The translations under genes were made by a program, and so were the position numbers. Positions 56,049 through 62,751 of a stretch of DNA of 64,000 nt are shown here, one piece after another. The notes under the pieces are model-generated. The model saw nothing but the letters and a program-made list of their open reading frames with translations, searched no databases and was not told the DNA's origin. The stretch lies in contig JAOASG010000022.1 of the NCBI GenBank assembly GCA_025210235.1, forward strand, positions 1 through 64,000, written 5' to 3'. The stretch comes from Vallitalea sp. (lineage in GTDB: Bacteria > Bacillota > Clostridia > Lachnospirales > Vallitaleaceae). The stretch's first letter is position 1; each line of letters begins with the position of its first letter.

Positions 56049-56164
56049 AGTTAATTGCAAAACTAAGGATTTTAATTGCACACAATATGTAGTTTTTATT
56101 ACAAGTGATAAGCAACATAATGTAGTGATAAATCAACTGATTGAATGTAGTTTTGTAATACTTA
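56049..56164 (+). repeat. MITE-like repeat, degenerate copy G
   Basis: About 116 bp: AGTTAATTGCAAAACTA left end, TAGTTTTGTAATACTTA right end, with a partly decayed core (CACAATATGTAG, CAACATAATGTAG). It lies 29 bp before the rhomboid-like gene start. Confidence 0.7.
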
Positions 56165-56193
56165 AAAAGAATTGTAACAAAAAGGAGTGTGTT

Positions 56194-56994
56194 ATGAAAT
56201 TTCTTAATAAGCTAGAACGAAAATTTGGCAAATATGCAATTAAAAATCTAATGCTATATATTGTTGCATGTAATGCATTTGTTTATTTGTTTATGAGAAT
56301 ATCGCCTAAACAAACAATACTAAATTTAGCTTTAGTACCTAGTTTAATTAAACAGGGGGAAGTATGGAGATTAGTAACATTTGTTTTTTATCCACCTAAT
56401 GCAACTTTGATTTTTATAATTTTTGCCCTATATTTTTCTTATTTGATAGGGAGTACTTTAGAGCATGAATGGGGAAGTTTTAAATTTAATATTTACTACT
56501 TATTAGGTGTTCTTGGTACTATTATAGGTGCATTTATAACTGATACTAAAGTAACTAGTTCAACATTTATTAATTTATCTTTATTTTTTGCTTTTGCTAG
56601 ATTATATCCCGATTTTACTGTTTTATTATTTTTTATATTACCTGTTAAAATGAAGTGGTTAGGATACTTTAACTGGGCGATATTTGCAGTTACTATTATT
56701 TTTGGAGACGGCTCAATTAGAGTAGCAGCAATTATGGCATTAATTAATTATTTTATTTTCTTCGGAAAAGATATTATTACAAGAAGTAAAACTTCTACTT
56801 CAAATTATTATAGAAAAAAACAATATAATAATAACTTTAATAACGTTAAGAAAGATTATCATCATAAGTGTACTGTTTGCGGTAGAACAGAGCTTGATGA
56901 TAAAGATTTAGAATTTAGATATTGTTCTAAATGTGATGGTTATCATGAATATTGTATGGATCATCTTCATAATCATGAACACATAAGAGAATAG
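56194..56994 (+). CDS. Rhomboid-like membrane protein with C-terminal zinc-ribbon
   Basis: A 266-residue protein with about five or six membrane helices (18-210) in a rhomboid-like arrangement: EVWRLVTFVFYPPN, EHEWGSFKFNIYYLLG. The G-x-S-G catalytic serine motif of active rhomboid proteases is not found; the matching helix reads SSTFINLSLFFAFARLYPD. It is therefore probably a non-proteolytic relative. The C-terminus (about 228-262) is Cys/His-rich: CTVCGR ... YCSKCDGYHEYCMDHLHNHEH. I use the ATG at 56194 (AAAGGAGTG upstream); the longer upstream frame lies within MITE copy G. Confidence 0.75.
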   Translation: MKFLNKLERKFGKYAIKNLMLYIVACNAFVYLFMRISPKQTILNLALVPSLIKQGEVWRLVTFVFYPPNATLIFIIFALYFSYLIGSTLEHEWGSFKFNIYYLLGVLGTIIGAFITDTKVTSSTFINLSLFFAFARLYPDFTVLLFFILPVKMKWLGYFNWAIFAVTIIFGDGSIRVAAIMALINYFIFFGKDIITRSKTSTSNYYRKKQYNNNFNNVKKDYHHKCTVCGRTELDDKDLEFRYCSKCDGYHEYCMDHLHNHEHIRE

Positions 56995-57029
56995 AAATAG
57001 TTTTGGATAAATACAGAACTATTTCTAAT
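56978..57029 (+). repeat. 52-bp direct repeat, left copy (also a hairpin)
   Basis: It starts AACACATAAG within the last codons of the rhomboid-like gene and includes the hairpin GAAATAGTT...AACTATTTC. It matches 59751-59802 at 48 of 52 bases. The two copies enclose the 57320 surface-protein gene. Confidence 0.85.
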
Positions 57030-57031
57030 AG

Positions 57032-57070
57032 AAGAGTTTCGCATATTTAGTTATGTAGAACTCTTTTTTT
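57032..57070 (+). terminator. Rho-independent terminator
   Basis: AAGAGTT pairs with AACTCTT over a 20-nt loop, followed by seven T. Confidence 0.7.
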
Positions 57071-57319
57071 AATTTTAATAAAAATTCTTATATTAACCAA
57101 ATATCTCAATTAGTAAATAATAGATATCAACTAGTAGATTAGCAATGGAGTACAAAATATTTATTTAATTTGACACTTAAAATAAAGTTGTGTTAAAATT
57201 GATATTCAAGAAATTTATAATGACATTGTTGTGTATATATTTTAATTATTATTAATTAAAAATACTAAACAAATGTAGTTATTAAATTAAATACATAAAC
57301 TAATGATTGGAGACTTGCA
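57071..57319 (+). other. Gap before the LRR surface-protein gene
   Basis: An AT-rich stretch of about 250 bp with no repeat, riboswitch or convincing promoter that I can recognise. Confidence 0.3.
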
Positions 57320-59725
57320 ATGACTAAAATTAATAAAATAGGACTATTTGTTATACTAATAATATTTATGATACCTAACATTTCAGTTAGGGCAAATAAT
57401 TCACCGAGTCTTTGGGCAGAAGAATTTGTTTATAGTGCAAACAATAGAGGTGTTCTTCCATACTCATCCATGTATGATTTTCAACAAAATATTACTCGAG
57501 AAGAATTTTGCAAGATGGCAATTAAGTTATATGAATACATAACTAATGATATAGTGGAAATTCCAAATGAAAATCCTTTTTTAGATACAAGTTGTTTAGA
57601 AGTATTAAAAGCGTATCAATTAGGGATTGTTAATGGATGTGGAAAAAATAAATTCAAACCAAATGGAATAGTTACAAGAGAGCAATTATGCACGTTTATT
57701 TATAGAACTATCAAAAAGGCTAATCCTAAAATCTCTTTTGCAAGTAAGCAACTAACATTCAGTGATATAGATGATGTATCTAAATACGCCAAGGAGAGTA
57801 TAGATTTTTCATACAGTTATGGTTTAATTAGTGGTGTAGGAGATAATAAATTAAATCCAAAAGGGGTATCAACAAAAGAACAAGCAATAGTAATGGTGGA
57901 AAGACTGTGTAGAAAATTAGAACATATTGCAATCTGCAACTTAGAGAACAATAATGAAATAATGATGGATTCAAAAAATATTATTAAACATACAGTTAGA
58001 ACAAAGTTGAAAAATTGGATTATTGCAAACAACATTAATTATAGAGGTATGCAATATTTGGATTATAATGAATGTCTTGCTGAGGTGTTAGCCATGTTCC
58101 AATTTAATCAACATATTGAAGTTACTCACTCATTAAATTATAATACATGGAAACAGCTAAATAATGATGCATTATGGAATAAAGAGAAAAGGATAGTTGA
58201 TATTAATAACAAAGATCTAGAAGATCTAATTATACAGAAGTTTAATATTCATAAGCCATTTGAGTGTGATAAGATTGTTGTTGTAAAGTCTTTAACATTT
58301 GATGATAATAACATAATATCACTGGATGGTATTGAGCAATTTTATAATATAACATCTTTAGATTTTAGAGAAATATCTGATTTGAATCTTAATAACATTG
58401 GTCGCTTATGCTTGCAAAATATTAAGCGTCTTTATATTAATAATTGTAAGGTTATTAATTTATCAATGTTAAAGGAATTAAGATCTATTAAGGATTTAAG
58501 GCTTAATAGAATTAATTTGGAGTCTATTGAGTTTTTAAGAAATATTGAAACAATAGAATCACTTGATATTGATAGTAACAATATAACTGATTTATCTTCT
58601 TTAAGGGATTGTCAAAATCTTAGAACGCTTCGTGCTAGATATAATAATATATCGAGTTTAGTAGGTCTTGAAAACAAAACTAATTTGGTTAATTTAAACA
58701 TAGCATACAATTCAATTGAGGATTTATCACAGATTGCTAATGATTTAAATATTGAATATTTATATTTGAATAATAATTTAATTAAAACTATTGAATGTCT
58801 TGGGAATCTTAAGTTAAAAGAATTAGATATATCAAAAAACAAAATAGAGTCTATTAGAATTCTTAGGACTATGAAAAATCTAGAAAAATTGTATGTTTGG
58901 GGAATACCTATTAAATCATTAAAGGATATTGAAAATTGTTGTGAATTAAGATGTTTGGAGATTCCAAGTGAATTGAGCTCAATAGAAGCGTTGAAAAAAA
59001 TAACAAACTTAGAATATATACGTATGCATCAATTCAAAGGGGATATTACACCATTATTAGCTCATAAAAAATTGAAACACATAGATATATATGATAAATA
59101 TTTTAATGTTATATTAAAACAAAAAAATACTCTTGATAAAATTATTGATAATAATCCTGGCTTAAGATTAAACTATTTTGCAGGCAATGGTATAGAAAAG
59201 GGTGATAATCATGATATGTTGGAATATGCTTTTGAAAGTGCTAATAAATTTAAAGGAATAATAAATGATATTATAGAAGATGGAATGAATGATTATCAAA
59301 AAACAAAAGCAGTTCATGATTATATAATTCGTAATGTTGACTATGATAAGGATTACTATTATAAGGGGATAGAAAAATATGATAATGTTTCTCCGGAAGG
59401 TGTACTTAAAGATGGATATGCTATTTGTTCTGGATACACAAGATTAGCAGATATTTTATTAGGAATGTGTGGCGTTAAAGCGAAATATGTTGGTGGTATA
59501 GTTGATTCCTCTAAGGGTAGAGCACCTCATGCATGGAATATAGTTAAAATCGATGGTAAATATCTTCATATGGATGTAACATGGGATGATGAAGATAGAG
59601 GTATTAGTTATAATCATTTTCTTATCTCTGAAGAGGATATGATTAAAAAAGGTAATCGTGTTATTAAGTATATTAATTATGAAGTTAATTTATGTACTTT
59701 GTATAAGGGTGAATACTTTGATTAA
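57320..59725 (+). CDS. Surface protein: SLH domains, leucine-rich repeats, transglutaminase-like domain
   Basis: An 801-residue exported protein. Signal peptide about 1-26. Three SLH domains (about 28-88, 92-150, 155-205) anchor it to the wall. A degenerate peptidoglycan-binding-like stretch lies near 235-290. About ten leucine-rich repeats of internalin spacing run from 325 to 600 (ESLDIDSNNITDLSSL, LVNLNIAYNSIEDLSQI). A transglutaminase-like domain (about 640-775) has the triad C703 (YAICSGYT), H737 (PHAWNIV) and D752 (HMDVTWDD). The domain order suggests a wall-attached binder with protease or cross-linking activity. GGAGA precedes the ATG; 52-bp direct repeats bracket the gene. Confidence 0.88.
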   Translation: MTKINKIGLFVILIIFMIPNISVRANNSPSLWAEEFVYSANNRGVLPYSSMYDFQQNITREEFCKMAIKLYEYITNDIVEIPNENPFLDTSCLEVLKAYQLGIVNGCGKNKFKPNGIVTREQLCTFIYRTIKKANPKISFASKQLTFSDIDDVSKYAKESIDFSYSYGLISGVGDNKLNPKGVSTKEQAIVMVERLCRKLEHIAICNLENNNEIMMDSKNIIKHTVRTKLKNWIIANNINYRGMQYLDYNECLAEVLAMFQFNQHIEVTHSLNYNTWKQLNNDALWNKEKRIVDINNKDLEDLIIQKFNIHKPFECDKIVVVKSLTFDDNNIISLDGIEQFYNITSLDFREISDLNLNNIGRLCLQNIKRLYINNCKVINLSMLKELRSIKDLRLNRINLESIEFLRNIETIESLDIDSNNITDLSSLRDCQNLRTLRARYNNISSLVGLENKTNLVNLNIAYNSIEDLSQIANDLNIEYLYLNNNLIKTIECLGNLKLKELDISKNKIESIRILRTMKNLEKLYVWGIPIKSLKDIENCCELRCLEIPSELSSIEALKKITNLEYIRMHQFKGDITPLLAHKKLKHIDIYDKYFNVILKQKNTLDKIIDNNPGLRLNYFAGNGIEKGDNHDMLEYAFESANKFKGIINDIIEDGMNDYQKTKAVHDYIIRNVDYDKDYYYKGIEKYDNVSPEGVLKDGYAICSGYTRLADILLGMCGVKAKYVGGIVDSSKGRAPHAWNIVKIDGKYLHMDVTWDDEDRGISYNHFLISEEDMIKKGNRVIKYINYEVNLCTLYKGEYFD

Positions 59726-59750
59726 AAATTGAAAACTATTTATAGTTATC

Positions 59751-59802
59751 AACACATAAAAGAATAGAAATAGTTCTGTATAAATACAGAACTATTTCTG
59801 AT
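59751..59802 (+). repeat. 52-bp direct repeat, right copy (terminator-like hairpin)
   Basis: The partner of 56978-57029. Here the hairpin is nearly perfect (GAAATAGTTCTGTAT with ATACAGAACTATTTC). It lies between convergent genes and could terminate the LRR gene, though no T-run follows. Confidence 0.85.
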
Positions 59803-59837
59803 GACATAGGAAAATTTAGATTAGTTAGATGAGATAC

Positions 59838-60026
59838 CTAGCAGCAACAATGTTTTTTTCTACGCTTACGTTTTTTTCTACATATGCAGTAGCATTTGCA
59901 TTCAAAATATTCATATTTTGGTTTGTGATGACAGCGCTCTTTACCCCAATCATAATCGTCATCATAGTCACAGTCATAATCATCGTCATAATCCCAATCC
60001 CAATCATATTTATCATAACGTTTCAT
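59838..60026 (-). CDS. Tiny Asp/Tyr-rich and Cys-rich protein
   Basis: A 62-residue protein of extreme composition: the first half is almost all Asp, Tyr and Trp (DWDWDYDDDYDCDYDDDYDW). The second has eight Cys with Lys/Arg (ECKCYCIC, then a basic run, ending HCCC). AAAGGAGG at ideal spacing fixes the ATG at 60026, so it looks translated. The mix resembles small spore-coat or exosporium proteins in kind, or a metal-binding peptide; no homologue is recognised. It is between the LRR gene and the desaturase-like gene. Confidence 0.65.
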   Translation of the reverse strand: MKRYDKYDWDWDYDDDYDCDYDDDYDWGKERCHHKPKYEYFECKCYCICRKKRKRRKKHCCC

Positions 60027-60110
60027 ATAAGAACCTCCTTTCAGAGCTTGTTCTAATATACTATATGACAAAATCAATAGGTTGGTTACATCTTGTCCCA
60101 AGTCTTTTGA

Positions 60111-61601
60111 TTAAAAGTTATTTTTCAATATTTCTTCTACTACTAGATTACTAGATAATAGTACAATAGAAATTCCTGTTCCAGGGTGAACGGAGCTTCC
60201 TACAAAATATAAATTATCTACAGTAGGAGATTTGATATTAGGTCTGAAGTAGTTCGTTTGTAAAATAGTAGGGCTAAGCCCAAAAGCAGTACCACCATAA
60301 GAATTAAATTTAGTTAACATATCATTAGGAGTTGTTACACGTTCATAAATTATATTTTCTTGTATATCGGATAACCCATCGATATTTGAAAGCTGATAAA
60401 ATATTCTTTTTTTCATTATGTTAATTGTTTTCTTATTCCAAGTAATATTATTAAATAATAAATTAGGTACACGAACCATGATATTTATACATTCTATATC
60501 TTCACTAGAAATACTATTATCTATTTTGGTTGGACAATATATATATAATGAAGGTATCTTAGGAAGTTTTCCAACAAAAGCTGATTGAATATTTTTTTTG
60601 AAATTATCTCCAATATAAATGTTATGAACTAATAGTTTTGGATATTTTTTCTTAAGGGCTAAATGCATAATAAACGTAGAGCAAGAATAGTTCATGTTGG
60701 AAATTTTCTTATCAGTATACTTTCCTTTTGCTGTAGTATCTTTAATTAATTCTTTAATTGCATATGGAAAATCTGCATTACACACAATTATATCAGCTTT
60801 ATCAATACCTAATTTACTTTTAATTCCTATTGCAGAACCATTTTCTATAATAATTTCCTCTACAGGAGTATTCGTGATTATTTTTCCATTAAATTCATGG
60901 ATAACTTTTTCCAAAGCTTCTATATAAGAATACATACCACCCTTAGGATGTGTTAGTCCATATAGTTGACTTATGGTAGGAACTAAATTGTAGATGTTAG
61001 GACCGTCAAAAGGAGAAATACCAACATATAAAGATTGAAAAGCAATTAAATTACGTAGTTTTTCACTACTAATATAAGAAGAAATATGTTTATAAGCATT
61101 ACTAAATGTATTGATTTTCAATATTTTTTGTAATGATGTAAAATTAAAAAAATCAAGAGGATCGATGAAGGAGTTATTAAGAAAATATTTATCAGCGATT
61201 AGATACTTTTCATATACATTAGATAAAAAATTATAGTATCCTATTGAATCATTTTTAGACAATTTTTCTAAGCTTTCAGTGAGTTTTCCAATATCTCTAA
61301 AAAGGTCAAAATAAGTTCTGTCATAATAGAACGCCCTATATAGTGGGTCTAACTCTATAAATTTAATATACTTTCTATAGTCTTTACCAACATATTTAAA
61401 AATATCTTTATATATTTTTGGAGTCATTAAAATAGAAGCAGTAAGATCGAATCTAAACTTATCAGTTTCTATAAGATTAACTTTACCACCAATTCTATTA
61501 TTTTTTTCATAAATGACTACTTTATATCCTCGACTTAATAATTTTACAGCTGTAGCTAAACCACCAACACCAGCCCCAACGATTATTACATATTTATTCA
61601 A
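60111..61601 (-). CDS. Phytoene desaturase-like flavin oxidoreductase (CrtI/CrtN family)
   Basis: A 496-residue FAD enzyme. YVIIVGAGVGGLATAVKLLS and EKNNRIGGKVNLI make the FAD site. FDLTASILMTP, HPKGGMYSYIEALEKV and the C-terminal LYFVGSSVHPGTGISIVLLS are the CrtI/CrtN signature. Relatives desaturate phytoene or dehydrosqualene, or oxidise carotenoid ends. No synthase (crtB/crtM) or other carotenoid gene is nearby, so the substrate is open. It starts at a TTG with GAAGGAG upstream. Confidence 0.85.
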   Translation of the reverse strand: MNKYVIIVGAGVGGLATAVKLLSRGYKVVIYEKNNRIGGKVNLIETDKFRFDLTASILMTPKIYKDIFKYVGKDYRKYIKFIELDPLYRAFYYDRTYFDLFRDIGKLTESLEKLSKNDSIGYYNFLSNVYEKYLIADKYFLNNSFIDPLDFFNFTSLQKILKINTFSNAYKHISSYISSEKLRNLIAFQSLYVGISPFDGPNIYNLVPTISQLYGLTHPKGGMYSYIEALEKVIHEFNGKIITNTPVEEIIIENGSAIGIKSKLGIDKADIIVCNADFPYAIKELIKDTTAKGKYTDKKISNMNYSCSTFIMHLALKKKYPKLLVHNIYIGDNFKKNIQSAFVGKLPKIPSLYIYCPTKIDNSISSEDIECINIMVRVPNLLFNNITWNKKTINIMKKRIFYQLSNIDGLSDIQENIIYERVTTPNDMLTKFNSYGGTAFGLSPTILQTNYFRPNIKSPTVDNLYFVGSSVHPGTGISIVLLSSNLVVEEILKNNF

Positions 61602-61808
61602 TTTAATTGCTCCTTCAAAAGATAATAATTTATTTTTTGATTCTTTGATATAAATTATACTAATAGAAAAAAGTAATCCATTATATAAAATTTTTTTAAA
61701 ATGATGAACAACTAATTTTGTGATTGAAATGTAAATAGAAGAAATACTTTTTAATAGACTTAAAAATATGTTAACCTTATAATAGACAACAATGAAGAGG
61801 TGGTAATA

Positions 61809-62738
61809 ATGAAAATTATATTTAATGAATCAAGACAAATATACATATCTATGATAAATAAAGTTCAAGATTATATAGAAATACATCTATATGAAGAATT
61901 AACTGTAGAATTGCTTGCAAATATTGCTTCATTCTCTAGTTTCCATTTCCAAAGAATATACAGACAAATAACGGGAGAGAGCCTTTACAGCTATATAAAA
62001 AGATTACGTCTAGAAAAAGCGGCATTCTTATTAGCAGCTAATAGTAACAAAACAATTCAAAACATAGCTCTATCACTAGGTTACTCGAATCAATCATCCT
62101 TTGCAAAAGCTTTTAAAAATAAATTTGGCATTAATGCAAGCAATTTCAGAACTTTAAGTGAAAAGGATAGGATGATAATTATTAATAATAATATAAATCT
62201 TAATGATAATAGCACGAATGGAGAAGTATATAATAAAGAAATCAATTATACTAGACCTATGGAATTATCTGTTCAAATAATAAAGCCAACAAAAGTAGTT
62301 TATATAAGGCATACAGGACCATATAAGGGTGACGGAAAGCTTTTTGATCAATTATTCACTAAATTATATTCATATACTAGTTCATTGAATATTATAAAGA
62401 AGGATTCAAAATGGCTTGTTATCTATCATGATTTTGGGGATTTAACTATGGAAGAACAGCTTAGACTAAGTGTATGTATGTCAATAGATACAGATATTAG
62501 AACTAAGGGTGAATTTGGCAGTATGATTCTAGAAGGTGGTAAATATGCAGTAGGAAAGTTTTCATTAAAACCAGATGAGTATCAACTTGCTTGGAATTAT
62601 ATGCTATCAAAATGGCTTCCAGAAAGCGGTTATGTACCAGATGATCGTTTGTTTTTTGAATATTTCCCACCAGAAGAAAATATTAACGAAAAAGAGGAAA
62701 AGATTGTTGAAATATTTATCCCTATAATTCCTCTTTAG
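61809..62738 (+). CDS. AraC-family regulator with GyrI-like ligand domain
   Basis: A 309-residue regulator. The AraC HTH pair is at about 15-112: LTVELLANIASFSSFHFQRI and IQNIALSLGYSNQSSFAKAF. A GyrI-like/effector-binding domain follows at about 150-307 (VQIIKPTKVVYIRHTGPYKG, GKYAVGKFSLKPDEYQLAW, PDDRLFFEYFPPE). Such proteins (Rob/SoxS-BltR-like) sense hydrophobic cations or drugs. I use the ATG at 61809, with AAGAGGTGG upstream, rather than the GTG inside that site. Only 13 bases separate it from the fusion gene, so they are probably one operon. Confidence 0.88.
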   Translation: MKIIFNESRQIYISMINKVQDYIEIHLYEELTVELLANIASFSSFHFQRIYRQITGESLYSYIKRLRLEKAAFLLAANSNKTIQNIALSLGYSNQSSFAKAFKNKFGINASNFRTLSEKDRMIIINNNINLNDNSTNGEVYNKEINYTRPMELSVQIIKPTKVVYIRHTGPYKGDGKLFDQLFTKLYSYTSSLNIIKKDSKWLVIYHDFGDLTMEEQLRLSVCMSIDTDIRTKGEFGSMILEGGKYAVGKFSLKPDEYQLAWNYMLSKWLPESGYVPDDRLFFEYFPPEENINEKEEKIVEIFIPIIPL

Positions 62739-62751
62739 ATATGGAGGCGCT

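Noticed and set aside
56125..56193. Longer start for the rhomboid-like protein
   Set aside because: The upstream codons lie mostly in MITE copy G; AAAGGAGTG fits the ATG at 56194.
59829..60154. Two plus-strand frames opposite the Asp/Tyr/Cys-rich gene, one very hydrophobic, one His/Asn/Pro-rich
   Set aside because: They are the reverse reading of the low-complexity GAT/TAT repeats of the minus-strand gene and lack ribosome sites.
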